Assembly (NCBI RefSeq): GCF_004912275.1
Contig: NZ_STGY01000001.1
Coordinates: forward strand, 1-64,000
DNA: 64,000 nt
Source of the DNA: Glycomyces buryatensis
GTDB lineage: Bacteria; Actinomycetota; Actinomycetes; Mycobacteriales; Micromonosporaceae
Direction: 5' to 3'
The position numbers and the translations under genes were made by a program. This document shows, piece by piece, positions 9,269-18,358 of this stretch (its first letter is position 1; every line of letters starts with the position of its first letter). The notes beneath the pieces are model-generated. The model made no database searches. It saw nothing but the letters and a program-made list of their open reading frames with translations, and was not told the DNA's origin.

Positions 9269-10576
9269 GTGACAACCTCTCTGTGGCAGAACTGGTCGGG
9301 TACCGAAACGGCCGAACCCTCGCGGGTCGCCAGACCCGCCGAAGTGGACGATCTGGCGGCCCTGGTGCGCGCCGCCGCCGACGACGACCTGCGCGTCAAG
9401 GCCGTCGGCGCCGGCCACTCGTTCAGCGGCATCGCCGTGCCCGAGGACATTATGGTCGACCTCGGCGACCTGGACCAGGTGATCGAGATAGACGCCGCCT
9501 CCCATCTGGCCACCGTCGAGGCGGGCATGCCGCTGTGGCGCCTCAACCAGGTGCTGGACGCGCACGCGCTGGCGTTGGAGAACATGGGCGATATCGACCG
9601 GCAGACCATCGCGGGGGCGATCTCGACGGGCACGCACGGCACCGGCGACCGGTACCGCGGCTTCTCGTGGCAGGTCGCGGGCCTGAAGCTGGTCCTGGCC
9701 GACGGCACCGTGGCGCGGTGCTCGGAGAACGAGCGCCCGGAGCTGTTCGCGGCGGCCCGACTCGGTTTGGGGGCGTTGGGGATCATCGCCGAGGTGACGA
9801 TGCGCTGCGTCCCGGCCTTCCAGCTGCGGGCGGTCGAGAAGCCCATGCGGCTGGAGGTGGTGCTCGACAGGCTGGACGAGCTCGTGGCCGAGAACGACCA
9901 CTTCGAGTTCTACTGGTTCCCGCACACCGACCGGACCCTGACGAAGCGGAACAACCGCTACTCGATGGACGAGCGCGGCCGGGCCCCGAGCCGGCTCTCG
10001 TACTGGTGGAACGAGGCCTTCACCGAGAACACGCTGTTCGAGGCGGCCAACCGGGTGGGGACGCGGTTCCCGGGGTGGGTGCCGGGGATCAACCGGCTGG
10101 CCGGGCGGGTGTGGAGCGCCCGCGAGTACACCGACGTCTCGCACCGGGTCTTCACCTCGCCGCGGCGGGTGGTGTTCCGCGAGATGGAGTACGCGGTGCC
10201 GCACGAGAGCCTGCCGCAGGTCTTGAGGGACTTGCGGGACATGGTGGAACGCGAGGGCCACCACGTCTCCTTCCCGGTGGAGGTGCGCTTCGCGGCCGCC
10301 GACGACGTGTGGCTCTCGACCGCGCAGGGCCGGCGCACCGCGTATGTGGCCGTGCACCAGTACCACCGGCACGAGTACGAGGCCTACTTCCGCGACTGCG
10401 CGGCGATCTTCGACGCGGCCGAGGGTCGGCCGCACTGGGGCAAGATGCACTGGCTGGACGACAAGAAGCTGGACGAGCGCTACGAGCGCTTCGCGGATTT
10501 CGTGGCGGTGCGGGACGAGGTGGACCCCGACCGGCGATTCGGCAACGCCTATCTGGAACGCGTGCTCGGCGCTTGA
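9269..10576 (+). CDS. FAD-linked D-arabinono-1,4-lactone oxidase family protein
   Basis: This 435-residue oxidoreductase has an N-terminal FAD-binding PCMH domain. It begins with EVDDLAALVRAAADDDLRVKAVGAGHSFSG, then GDIDRQTIAGAISTGTHGTG, the pyrophosphate-binding region. The C-terminal ALO domain ends in the family signature PHWGKMHWL, then DPDRRFGNAYLERVLG. Relatives oxidise sugar-1,4-lactones such as L-gulono- or D-arabinonolactone with O2 or another acceptor. The actual substrate here is not known. GTG 9269 has GGAG 5 nt upstream. The divergent neighbour is the PLP aldolase. Confidence 0.9.
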   Translation: MTTSLWQNWSGTETAEPSRVARPAEVDDLAALVRAAADDDLRVKAVGAGHSFSGIAVPEDIMVDLGDLDQVIEIDAASHLATVEAGMPLWRLNQVLDAHALALENMGDIDRQTIAGAISTGTHGTGDRYRGFSWQVAGLKLVLADGTVARCSENERPELFAAARLGLGALGIIAEVTMRCVPAFQLRAVEKPMRLEVVLDRLDELVAENDHFEFYWFPHTDRTLTKRNNRYSMDERGRAPSRLSYWWNEAFTENTLFEAANRVGTRFPGWVPGINRLAGRVWSAREYTDVSHRVFTSPRRVVFREMEYAVPHESLPQVLRDLRDMVEREGHHVSFPVEVRFAAADDVWLSTAQGRRTAYVAVHQYHRHEYEAYFRDCAAIFDAAEGRPHWGKMHWLDDKKLDERYERFADFVAVRDEVDPDRRFGNAYLERVLGA

Positions 10577-10692
10577 CCTCCTTCCCGCCCTGAGGAACGG
10601 AGCATCCTCGTGGCGCCGGGCGATCGGCGACCGGCTGGCTGGAAGGCGCTAGCCTGGGGGTGCCCCGCAGCTCCCATAGAAAGTGCCCCATA

Positions 10693-11442
10693 GTGACTGA
10701 CCAGCAGCCCTACGGCCCCCAGTACTCCCAGCCTGGGCATCCGATGCACCCGCCGACTCCGCTCGGGAAGAACCCCGAGCGCTCCTTCGAGGACAAGATC
10801 AAGCTCGGCCGCGATGTCACCGTGGGGGTGGTGCTGGTGCTCGCCGGCAGCGCGTTCACCGCCGCTTCCGCCTGGTACTCGATGTTCGTGGCCGACGCGT
10901 TCTGGACGCCGGTTCCGGTCTCGCTGCTGGCGGTCGCCTTCGTGCTGTTCCTCGCCCAGGTCTGGTATTTCGTGCTCCGGGAGGGCCTGACGCCGATGAT
11001 CGCGGCGGCGATCGGCGTCCACCTGGTGCTGTTCGCCATGCCGATCCTGATCTTCATCGGCGTCAATGAGCAGGTCCTCACCGAGCGCGGTGTCACCGAG
11101 TCCTGCACGGTCACCTCGCAGGAGAAGACGTACGTCCGCAGCGACGGGGAACGGAAGCCCAAGTACGACCACACCATGGAATGCCCGGAGGGCGGCGAGT
11201 TCGATCTGCGGACGTCGCCGAGGCAGCGCCACGACGTCGGCGAGTCGGTCGTGCTCACGTACGACCCGGAGGGCCGCGCCGGTCACCGCACCGGTGAGCC
11301 GAGCGGGTCCCCGCTCGCGCTGTTCGGCGGGATCGCGGCGGCGGTCTTCGTCGTCGGCACGGTGGTGCGGGTGATCTACCTGCGGTTCAGGTTCCGCCGC
11401 GGCGCCAAGCGGCGGGCCGCGTTCGGGGCACCGGGCCTTTAG
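10693..11442 (+). CDS. Membrane protein with DUF3592-like extracytoplasmic domain
   Basis: This protein has 249 residues. A Gln/Pro-rich cytoplasmic start is followed by three predicted membrane helices (about 40-60, 70-95 and 100-125). Then comes a soluble domain (ESCTVTSQEKTYVRSDGERKPKYDHTMECPEGGEFDLRTS, with a possible Cys pair, ending in VVLTYDPEGRAG). A fourth helix and a basic tail complete it. The soluble domain resembles DUF3592, of unknown function. The start is uncertain. GTG 10693 has a weak site; GTG 10660 is also in frame and lies just after a TAGCCT box at 10650. The stop is followed closely by a CTAG-type terminator shared with the convergent toxin gene. Confidence 0.65.
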   Translation: MTDQQPYGPQYSQPGHPMHPPTPLGKNPERSFEDKIKLGRDVTVGVVLVLAGSAFTAASAWYSMFVADAFWTPVPVSLLAVAFVLFLAQVWYFVLREGLTPMIAAAIGVHLVLFAMPILIFIGVNEQVLTERGVTESCTVTSQEKTYVRSDGERKPKYDHTMECPEGGEFDLRTSPRQRHDVGESVVLTYDPEGRAGHRTGEPSGSPLALFGGIAAAVFVVGTVVRVIYLRFRFRRGAKRRAAFGAPGL

Positions 11443-11464
11443 GAGGCTCACGGGTACGGGCGGG

Positions 11465-11490
11465 CCTAGGGGTGTTTCGGAACCCCTAGG
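11465..11490. terminator. CTAG-family stem-loop, copy 2
   Basis: CCTAGGGGT (11465-11473) pairs perfectly with ACCCCTAGG (11482-11490) around the loop GTTTCGGA. It lies between convergent genes and contains the TAG stop of the reverse-strand PIN toxin gene (11486-11488). Confidence 0.8.
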
Positions 11491-11935
11491 CGCCCTGGCC
11501 GTCCCAATCGAATGGCAGAATCTCGAACGCGTCGAACCCGGCCGTGAGCGGCCTGATCGCGCGAAAATCCCGCTGGTCCAGCGTGAAGATTCGGTTGGTG
11601 TCGTACCGATCCGCCAGCGCCACACCGACCGTGTCGGCGAGATCGAGTTTCAGACCGCGGTAATCAAGCCTGAGCTGGTTCGCGGTTGCGAAGTCCTCAT
11701 AGCGAATCGACGCCAGCTGGTATCGACCGCGTTCGAATCGGACCAACAGCGCCGCAGCGACCTCGACCGCGAAGTCGAACCCGCCTTCACGGCGCGCCAG
11801 ATGGTCGAGCTCCGTCATGACCAGTGGGGAGACGAGCAGCGACTCGGTCTCCATGATCTGTTCGGCCGCTTCATGATGCGGCTGGCCTTCATCGAAGGCG
11901 GCGAGGACTGCCGAGGTGTCTGCGACGATGATCAT
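11486..11935 (-). CDS. PIN-domain toxin (VapC-type)
   Basis: This is a 149-residue PIN nuclease. The expected acidic residues are visible: Asp in MIIVADTSAV (about 6), Glu in MTELDHL (about 42), and Asp in KLDLADTVGVALA plus TLDQRDFR near the C-terminus. VapC-type toxins cleave RNA, often tRNA or rRNA, when freed from their antitoxin. Its ATG overlaps the antitoxin stop (ATGA), so the two are translationally coupled. The second PIN toxin in the window (39575-39994) is visibly homologous, sharing ADTSA, ELDxL and the RPLT..F end. The TAG stop lies inside a terminator hairpin. Confidence 0.88.
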   Translation of the reverse strand: MIIVADTSAVLAAFDEGQPHHEAAEQIMETESLLVSPLVMTELDHLARREGGFDFAVEVAAALLVRFERGRYQLASIRYEDFATANQLRLDYRGLKLDLADTVGVALADRYDTNRIFTLDQRDFRAIRPLTAGFDAFEILPFDWDGQGA

Positions 11936-12180
11936 CGCTTCTGCGCGCGCCGCTTCATGCTCTGGTAGATCGCCTCGTCCATCTCATCGACGGTGAGCGG
12001 CTGCTCGCTGCGGTACTTCGGCAGAGGCGGCAGCGGGTCGGATTCCCCGGTTCGGATAAGCCCTTCATCGATGAATCGGCGCATGAGCTCAGCTTTCGAG
12101 GCACCCAACTTCCGGGCTACTGCCTCCAGCCGCATGTCTGCGGCCTCATCAAGGTAGATAGTGCTCTTCTTGCGACTCAT
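11932..12180 (-). CDS. RHH/CopG-like antitoxin of the PIN toxin
   Basis: This 82-residue protein has an N-terminal ribbon-helix-helix pattern (RKKSTIYLDEAADMRLEAVARKLGASKAELMRRFIDEGL), which would bind the operator as a dimer. The C-terminal tail (YRSEQPLTVDEMDEAIYQSMKRRA) would wrap the toxin. ATG 12180 is chosen because it gives the compact RHH start and because a TACCAT -10 box (reverse strand, 12188-12193) ends 7 nt before it, suggesting a leaderless mRNA. An in-frame start at 12249 adds 23 unlikely residues. The stop overlaps the toxin start by 4 nt. Confidence 0.83.
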   Translation of the reverse strand: MSRKKSTIYLDEAADMRLEAVARKLGASKAELMRRFIDEGLIRTGESDPLPPLPKYRSEQPLTVDEMDEAIYQSMKRRAQKR

Positions 12181-12296
12181 GCCATCGATGGTACCACCCG
12201 TTGATATTGCCAGCGATGAACTGCGGCGGAACCGTTTCACCGAACTCACGCACCGCTGTCGGCCGGGTTGTCAGTCCCGTGGGCTAGGTTGTGGCC

Positions 12297-13040
12297 GTGG
12301 CAGATGTGCTGTACCGAACGCTCGACGATCTCTCCGATTCCGAGATCTACCAGGCCTATGAGCCGCCCGAAGCCGATTGGCTCCGCGTCAACTTCGTCTC
12401 CAGCGCCGACGGCGCCGCGACCCTGAGCGGCCTGTCCGGGCCACTTTCGGGTGAAGCCGACAAGCGGGTCTTCAAGGTCCTGCGCGCCAGGTGCGACGTG
12501 CTGGTGGCCGGGTCCGGGACGGTCCTGGCCGAGGGGTACGGGCCGCTGGTCCTCAGCGCCGACCGCATGGCCTGGCGCCGGGACCAGGGACTGCCGGAGG
12601 TCCCGATCATGGCGATCGTCTCGCGCTCGGCCCGGCTCGACCCGTCTGCGGCGATCTTCACCGAGGCGCCGCGGCGGCCGATCGTGATCTGCGCGGCCGA
12701 CGCCGCCGTCGACCAGATGGCCGAGATGCGGGAGGTCGCCGACGTCATCGCGATCGGCACCGGCTCGGTCGACTTCCCGGCCGCCATCAGGGCCCTGCGC
12801 GAGCGGGGCCTGCGCCAGATCCTGTGCGAGGGCGGGCCGACCGTATTCGGCGAACTCATCGCGGCCGACGCGGTGGACGAACTGTGCCTGACGGTCTCGC
12901 CGCTCCTGGTCGGGGCCGGGGCACCGCGCATCGCCGAGGGCCACGCGGCCGAATCGGCCCGGGCACTGCGGCTGCGACACGTCATCGAAGCCGGGGGCAA
13001 TCTGATCGTGCGCTATCTGCGAGGATCGACCGATGAGTGA
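12297..13040 (+). CDS. Pyrimidine reductase family protein (RibD C-terminal domain)
   Basis: This is a 247-residue dihydrofolate-reductase-fold protein of the RibD C-terminal family. It has LRVNFVSSADGAATLSGLSGPLSGEADKRVFKVLRARCDVLVAGSGTV, the NADPH-binding region PIMAIVSR, and ILCEGGPTVFGELIAADAVDELCLTVSPLL, the family's C-terminal signature. RibD-C enzymes reduce the ribosylamino-pyrimidine of riboflavin synthesis. Without the deaminase domain this paralogue may act elsewhere. GTG 12297 is preferred because a TAGGTT -10 box ends 6 nt before it (leaderless); GTG 12291 is the alternative. The stop overlaps the start of the HerA-like gene by 8 nt, so it is in one operon with the DNA-end-processing genes. 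Confidence 0.85.
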   Translation: MADVLYRTLDDLSDSEIYQAYEPPEADWLRVNFVSSADGAATLSGLSGPLSGEADKRVFKVLRARCDVLVAGSGTVLAEGYGPLVLSADRMAWRRDQGLPEVPIMAIVSRSARLDPSAAIFTEAPRRPIVICAADAAVDQMAEMREVADVIAIGTGSVDFPAAIRALRERGLRQILCEGGPTVFGELIAADAVDELCLTVSPLLVGAGAPRIAEGHAAESARALRLRHVIEAGGNLIVRYLRGSTDE

Positions 13041-14745
13041 TTCTGTGGGCCGCGTCCTCGGCACCGAGGACGCCACGCCGCTGTCGTTCTGGGTCGGCGT
13101 CGGACCCGACGCCTATGCGCAGCTCGACGACGTGCTCACCACCGAACGCCAGGTCCCGGGCGTCGGCACGGTCACCGTCTCCGGCGTCGTCACCGCGGTG
13201 CGCAGCCGCCACGAGGGCGCCCAGTTCGACTCCGACGTGTTCGACATCGCCGGGGGCCTGCTCCCCGCGCAGGTCCAGGAGGCCGCCGAGGTCACCGTGA
13301 CCCGCGTCGAGCCGGAGGTGTTCGTGCCGCCGACGCCGGGCGCCGAGGTGCACCGCGCCACCGGCGACGAACGCGACCGCGCCCTGTACTTCGACGGCAT
13401 GACCCGCCAGATCCCCCTCGGGTTCTCGCGCGACGGCCAGCCGGTGTTCCTCAACGCCGACTTCCTCGACGGTTCGCGCGGCGCCCACGTGTCGATCTCC
13501 GGCATCTCGGGCGTCGCCACCAAGACCTCCTTCGCGACCTGGCTGCTCTACTCGCTGCTGCACTCCGGCGCGATGGGCGCCGAGGCGGCCAACACCAAGG
13601 CGCTCATCTTCAATGTCAAGGGCGAGGACCTGCTGCTCCTCGACCACGACAACACCCGCATCGACGACACCATCCGCGAGCAGTACCGTCGGCTCGGCAT
13701 GGCGCCCGGCGCGTTCAAGTCCGTCGAGGTCCTGGCCCCGCCCCGCGAAGGCGACCGCAATGGCGTCCCCGACGTGGCCTGCCGCTCCACCGGCGTCGAG
13801 GCCTTCTACTGGACGCTCGGCGAGTTCTGCGCCGACGGCATGCTGCCCTTCGTGTTCGCCGACGCCGACGACGACCGCCAGCAGTACACGATGGTCGTCC
13901 ACCAGGTCGCCGCCCGGCTCCGCAAGGAGGCCCGCCCGAAGGACAACGGCGCCGTCGCCATCGACGGCCAGCTCCTCACCAGCTACCGGGACCTGGTCGA
14001 CCTCATCTGCGAACGGCTCTCCGACGACGACACCCGCACCGAATGGGCGGGGTCCGCGATCGGCCTGGGCACCGTCAACGCCTTCATCCGCCGCCTCATC
14101 GCCTCCGGCCGCGACGTCGGCCGCCTCATCCGCGGCGACCTCCCCTCCCGGGGCAAGGCCGTCTCCTCGGACGCGCAGGTGACCGTCGTCGACCTGCACA
14201 ACCTGCCCGACCGGGCGCAGCGCTTCGTCGTCGGCGTGGTGCTGCGGACCGAATTCGAGCGCAAGGAGAAGGCCGGCACGGCCAGGCCGCTGCAGTTCGT
14301 CGTCCTCGACGAGCTCAACAAGTACGCGCCGCGCGAGGGCACCAGCCCCATCAAGGACATCCTGCTCGACATCGCCGAGCGCGGCCGCTCCCTCGGCGTC
14401 ATCCTCATCGGCGCGCAGCAGACCGCCTCCGAAGTGGAGCGCCGCATCGCGTCGAACTCCGCGATCCGCGTCGTCGGACGCCTCGACGCCGCCGAGGCCA
14501 CCCGACCCGAGTACGGATTCCTGACACAGGCCCAGCGCATGCGGGTCCTCATGGCCAAGCCCGGCACCATGTTCGTCGGCCAGCCCGAACTGCCGGTGCC
14601 GCTGGTCGTGAACTTCCCGTTCCCGGCGTGGGCGACCCGCCCCGCCGAGGCCGGCCACGCCCCGACCGCCACCGCCCGCTCGGTGACGGCCAAAGTGGAC
14701 CCGTTCGACCTGGCCGGCGACGACGAAGACGACATTCCGTTCTAG
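13033..14745 (+). CDS. HerA-like hexameric ATPase (DUF87/FtsK-HerA superfamily)
   Basis: This 570-residue protein has an N-terminal beta-rich region of the HAS-barrel kind (VPGVGTVTVSGVVTAV...). The ATPase core follows: a Walker A equivalent at SISGISGVATKTSFATWLL, a strong Walker B FVVLDELNKY, ILIGAQQTASEV (sensor strand) and a RVVGRLDAAEA segment as in HerA proteins. HerA forms a hexameric DNA translocase that works with the nuclease NurA and with Mre11-Rad50 in end resection, as known from archaea. The P-loop is unusual, lacking the Gly before Lys (ATKT instead of GxGKT). It starts inside the preceding gene and precedes sbcD by 19 nt, so one transcript is likely. Confidence 0.82.
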   Translation: MSDSVGRVLGTEDATPLSFWVGVGPDAYAQLDDVLTTERQVPGVGTVTVSGVVTAVRSRHEGAQFDSDVFDIAGGLLPAQVQEAAEVTVTRVEPEVFVPPTPGAEVHRATGDERDRALYFDGMTRQIPLGFSRDGQPVFLNADFLDGSRGAHVSISGISGVATKTSFATWLLYSLLHSGAMGAEAANTKALIFNVKGEDLLLLDHDNTRIDDTIREQYRRLGMAPGAFKSVEVLAPPREGDRNGVPDVACRSTGVEAFYWTLGEFCADGMLPFVFADADDDRQQYTMVVHQVAARLRKEARPKDNGAVAIDGQLLTSYRDLVDLICERLSDDDTRTEWAGSAIGLGTVNAFIRRLIASGRDVGRLIRGDLPSRGKAVSSDAQVTVVDLHNLPDRAQRFVVGVVLRTEFERKEKAGTARPLQFVVLDELNKYAPREGTSPIKDILLDIAERGRSLGVILIGAQQTASEVERRIASNSAIRVVGRLDAAEATRPEYGFLTQAQRMRVLMAKPGTMFVGQPELPVPLVVNFPFPAWATRPAEAGHAPTATARSVTAKVDPFDLAGDDEDDIPF

Positions 14746-14764
14746 GCCTTTCTAGGAGTGAGCC

Positions 14765-15928
14765 TTGCGCATCCTGCACACCTCCGACTGGCACGTCGGC
14801 GTCACCTTGAAAGGCCGGCCGCGCCTCGACGAGCAGCGCGCCGTCTTCGCCCAGCTCGCCGACATCGTCCGTGAAGAGCGGCCCGACCTGGTCATCGTCG
14901 CCGGGGACCTCTACGACACCGCCGCGCCCTCGAGCGCGGCCCAGAAGGTCCTGTACTCGACGCTCTCCGCGCTGCGCCAGACCGGCGCCGAGGTCGTCGC
15001 CATCGCCGGGAACCACGACAACGGGCCCGGCCTGGAGGCCCTGCGCGAATGGGCGCACGCCGCCGGAATCCACCTGCGGGGCCGCATCGGCAAGGCCTCA
15101 GACCACATCGTCACCGGCACCACCGAATCGGGCGAGCGCTGGCGGCTCGCGGCCCTGCCGTTCGTCTCGCAGCGCTACGCCGTGCGCGCCGCCGAGCTGT
15201 TCGAACTGAGCGTGGCCGACGCCGAGTCCGCCTACGCCGACCACCTGCGCCGCATGGTCTCCGCGCTCACCCAGGGCTTCGGCGCCGACGAGGTCAACCT
15301 GATCTGCGGCCACCTCACCGTCGTCGGCGGCAAGGTCGGCGGCGGCGAGCGGGAGGTGCACACCGTGGCCGACTACGCCGTGCCCGCCGCGATCTTCCCC
15401 GCCTCCACCGGCTATGTCGCGCTGGGGCACCTGCACAAGGCCCAGAAGATCGAAGGTCCGTGCCCGATCCGGTACTCCGGCGGGCCCCTCGCGGTCGACT
15501 TCGGCGAGGAGGACCACCAGCCGAGCGTGACCATCGTGGACGTCACCAACGACACCCCGGCGCGCATCCGCGAGGTGCCGCTGACGGCGGCCGTGCCGCT
15601 CCAGACGGTGCGGGGCAACCTGGGGCAGCTCGCCGAGGCCGCGGAGTCCGGAATCGACGAACGGGCGTGGCTGCGGGTGTTCGTGACCGAACCCGCCCGC
15701 GCCGGACTGCGCAGCGAGGTCGCCGACCTGTTCCCGCGCGCCGTCCAGATCCACATCGACCCGGTCCTGCGCGCCGATGCGACGAAACCGAAGGAGCGAC
15801 GCTCGGGCCGCAGCCCCGGCGAGCTGTTCGGCGAATACCTGACCGAGAACGGCCACGACGACCCCGCCGTCGCCGCGCTCTTCGGCGAACTCTACGAAGC
15901 GACCCAGACCGTCGCGGCGGAGGATTAA
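14765..15928 (+). CDS. sbcD: Exonuclease SbcCD subunit D (Mre11 homologue)
   Basis: This 387-residue metallophosphoesterase is the nuclease half of SbcCD, acting on double-strand ends and hairpins. All phosphoesterase motifs are present: HTSDWHVG at the start, VIVAGDLYD, AIAGNHDN, and ICGHLTVVGG with GYVALGHLHK for the final metal-binding histidines. The C-terminal part (LRVFVTEPARAGLRSEVADLFPRAVQIHIDP) matches the SbcD capping domain. The TTG start at 14765 has TAGGAG 6 nt upstream. The stop TAA is immediately followed by the sbcC ATG, implying coupled synthesis in fixed ratio. Confidence 0.95.
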   Translation: MRILHTSDWHVGVTLKGRPRLDEQRAVFAQLADIVREERPDLVIVAGDLYDTAAPSSAAQKVLYSTLSALRQTGAEVVAIAGNHDNGPGLEALREWAHAAGIHLRGRIGKASDHIVTGTTESGERWRLAALPFVSQRYAVRAAELFELSVADAESAYADHLRRMVSALTQGFGADEVNLICGHLTVVGGKVGGGEREVHTVADYAVPAAIFPASTGYVALGHLHKAQKIEGPCPIRYSGGPLAVDFGEEDHQPSVTIVDVTNDTPARIREVPLTAAVPLQTVRGNLGQLAEAAESGIDERAWLRVFVTEPARAGLRSEVADLFPRAVQIHIDPVLRADATKPKERRSGRSPGELFGEYLTENGHDDPAVAALFGELYEATQTVAAED

Positions 15929-18358
15929 ATGAGGCCGATTCGCCTGGACCTGCACGGCTTCGGTTCCTACACCGAGGCCTCCACCTTCGACTTCACCGAC
16001 GTCGACTTCTTCGCCCTCACCGGCCCCACCGGGGCCGGCAAGTCCACCGTGCTCGACGCGATGTGCTTCGCGCTCTACGGCAAGACGCCGCGCTGGACGA
16101 ACTCGACCCAGCACTTCATCGCGCCCTCCGCCGTCGAGGGCCGGGTCCGGCTGGTGTTCGCCGCCGGCGGGAGCCACTACGTGGCAACGAGGGTGCTGCG
16201 TCGCGGGGGCAGCGGCAATGTCACCACCGCCCAGGCGGCGCTGGAGCGGCTGCCCGAGGGCGTCAACCCCGCCGACGACGACGAACTCCTCGAAGGGCTC
16301 GGCACCGCGCTGGCCTCGGGCGCCTCGGTGGTCGGCAAGGCCGTCGAGGGCATCATCGGGCTGCCGTTCGACCAATTCACCAAGTGCGTGCTGCTGCCCC
16401 AGGGCGAGTTCGCCGAGTTCCTGCACGCCTCGGCGGCCGATCGACGCAAGATCCTGGAGAACCTGCTGGGTCACAGCGTGTACCGCGGGATCCAGCAGCA
16501 GGCCCGGGCCCGGTACTCGGCCGCGTCGACCGCGCAGCAGACGCTCGAGGCGCAGCTGGCGCACGTCGCGCCGGTCTCCGACGAGGAGCTGGCGGCCACC
16601 GCCGAGCGGGTCGAGCGGCTGGAAAAGCTCACGGAGCCGGTGCGGGACAAGGCGAACGCGCTGGACGGGATGAGCGCGGCGATCGAGGCCGCGCGGACGC
16701 GGCTGGCCCTGGCCGAAAAGCACCTGACGTCGCTCACGTACATCAAGCGGCCCTCAGGGGTCGACGACATCGCCTCGCAGGTGGCCGACGCGGCCGCCAA
16801 GACCGTGGAGAAGGCGGCCGAGGTCGAGGCGACCGAGGCCGAGGACGAGCGGCTGCGCGCCGAGCTCGACGGGCTCGACCTGGGCCTGATCGAGCGGCAG
16901 CTCAAGGCCTGGGCGGACCTGTCGGAGACCGACGTGAACCTCAGGACCGGCACCGAGCTCACCGAGGAGTTGAAGCTCCAGCACGAGGAGGCGAAGGAGC
17001 TGGAGGGCGCGGCGGCCGAGGAGGTCGAGATCCAGCACGCGGCCCTGCACAAGATCCGCATGGCGGAACTGGCCGGGACGCTGCGCGCCGAGCTGGTCGC
17101 CGGGGAGGACTGCCCGGTGTGCGACCGGGCCGTCGAGACCGTTCCCGAACGCGACGTCTCCGAGGAGCTGAAGGAGGCGCAGGCCGCGGCCAACAATGCG
17201 CAGATCGAGCACAAGGACGCGCAGCAGGCGGTGGTGAGCCTCCGGGCGAGGCTGGACTCCTATGAGGAGCGGCTGACCGAGCTGCGGCTGACGCAGCGGC
17301 GGCTGAGCAAGAAGCTCGAAGACGTCCCCGACGCGGAGGCGTTGCGCGCCAAGCGGTCGGCGGCCGAGGTGGGCAAGCAGCAGCTGTCCGGGATCGCCAA
17401 TGAACTGCGGGCCGCGCGCCGGGCGCTGCGGGAGGCGCAGAAGCGCAAGACCACCGCGGAGGAGAAGCGGCAGCGGGCCTGGACCGAGTTCAACCACGCG
17501 CGGGACCAGGTCGGCGGGCTGACGCCGCCGCCGGTGGGGACGGAGCTGTCGGCGAGCTGGCAGTCCCTGGTGGAATGGGCCGCCACGGCGCTGGAGCGGA
17601 CGACGGCCGACCGCGAGGCGGCCCGGTCCGAGTCGGAGAGCCTGGACGGACGCGCCAAGACGCTGCGGGCAGAACTCCTGGCGGCGATGGCCGAGTTCGG
17701 GGTCAAGGTGCCGCTGACGGGAACGGGCGGCGACTACGTTGCGGCGCATGCCAGGTCGGTGGAATCGGCCCGGGCGGAAGCGGCACGGCTGTCCGAGCAG
17801 CGAAAGCGGCGCGTGGAGCTGGAGTCGGAGACGCGGCGGTTCGCGCGGGACGCCGAGGTGGCGAAGGAGCTCGCGGCGCATCTGAAGGCGGACCGGTTCA
17901 TGGAGTGGCTGCTGAGCGAGGCCCTGGACGAGCTGGTGGCGGGCGCGACGGTGATGCTCAACCGGATCACGGGCGGGCAGTACGACCTGATCTACCGGGA
18001 TCAGGATTTCTGGGTGGTGGACCACCACGACGCGGACATGGCGCGGCCGGCGCGGAGCCTGTCGGGCGGGGAGACGTTCGCGGCATCGCTGTCGCTGGCC
18101 TTGGCGCTGAGTGATCAGCTGGCGAGCCTGGCGCGGCACGGGGCGTGTCTGGAATCGATCATCCTGGACGAGGGCTTCGGGACGCTGGACCCCGAGACGC
18201 TGGACGCGGTGGCGACGACGCTGGAGGCGCTGACGATCTCGGCGGGGCGGACGGTCGGGCTGGTGACCCACGTACCGGAACTCGCCGAGCGGGTCCCGGT
18301 GCGATTCCGGATCACCAAGGACGCGAAGGGATCACACGTGGAGAAGACCTTCGCCTGA
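15929..18358 (+). CDS. sbcC: SbcC/Rad50-like SMC-family ATPase
   Basis: This 809-residue partner of SbcD bridges DNA ends and drives the nuclease by ATP hydrolysis. Walker A ALTGPTGAGKSTVLDAM is near residue 30 and the Q-loop region LLPQGEFAEFLHA is near 150. Long coiled coils flank the zinc hook C395-PVC398. The ABC signature SLSGGETFAASLSLALALSD is near 710 and Walker B IILDEGFGTLD near 745. It is shorter than E. coli SbcC (about 1,050 residues), with short coiled-coil arms, as in other actinobacteria. ATG 15929 has GGAGG upstream and adjoins the sbcD stop. Confidence 0.95.
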   Translation: MRPIRLDLHGFGSYTEASTFDFTDVDFFALTGPTGAGKSTVLDAMCFALYGKTPRWTNSTQHFIAPSAVEGRVRLVFAAGGSHYVATRVLRRGGSGNVTTAQAALERLPEGVNPADDDELLEGLGTALASGASVVGKAVEGIIGLPFDQFTKCVLLPQGEFAEFLHASAADRRKILENLLGHSVYRGIQQQARARYSAASTAQQTLEAQLAHVAPVSDEELAATAERVERLEKLTEPVRDKANALDGMSAAIEAARTRLALAEKHLTSLTYIKRPSGVDDIASQVADAAAKTVEKAAEVEATEAEDERLRAELDGLDLGLIERQLKAWADLSETDVNLRTGTELTEELKLQHEEAKELEGAAAEEVEIQHAALHKIRMAELAGTLRAELVAGEDCPVCDRAVETVPERDVSEELKEAQAAANNAQIEHKDAQQAVVSLRARLDSYEERLTELRLTQRRLSKKLEDVPDAEALRAKRSAAEVGKQQLSGIANELRAARRALREAQKRKTTAEEKRQRAWTEFNHARDQVGGLTPPPVGTELSASWQSLVEWAATALERTTADREAARSESESLDGRAKTLRAELLAAMAEFGVKVPLTGTGGDYVAAHARSVESARAEAARLSEQRKRRVELESETRRFARDAEVAKELAAHLKADRFMEWLLSEALDELVAGATVMLNRITGGQYDLIYRDQDFWVVDHHDADMARPARSLSGGETFAASLSLALALSDQLASLARHGACLESIILDEGFGTLDPETLDAVATTLEALTISAGRTVGLVTHVPELAERVPVRFRITKDAKGSHVEKTFA

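Noticed and set aside
12982-14658. 558-residue antisense frame across the HerA-like gene
   Set aside because: Val/Gly/Glu-rich shadow with no motifs, no ribosome-binding site and fully overlapping a conserved gene.
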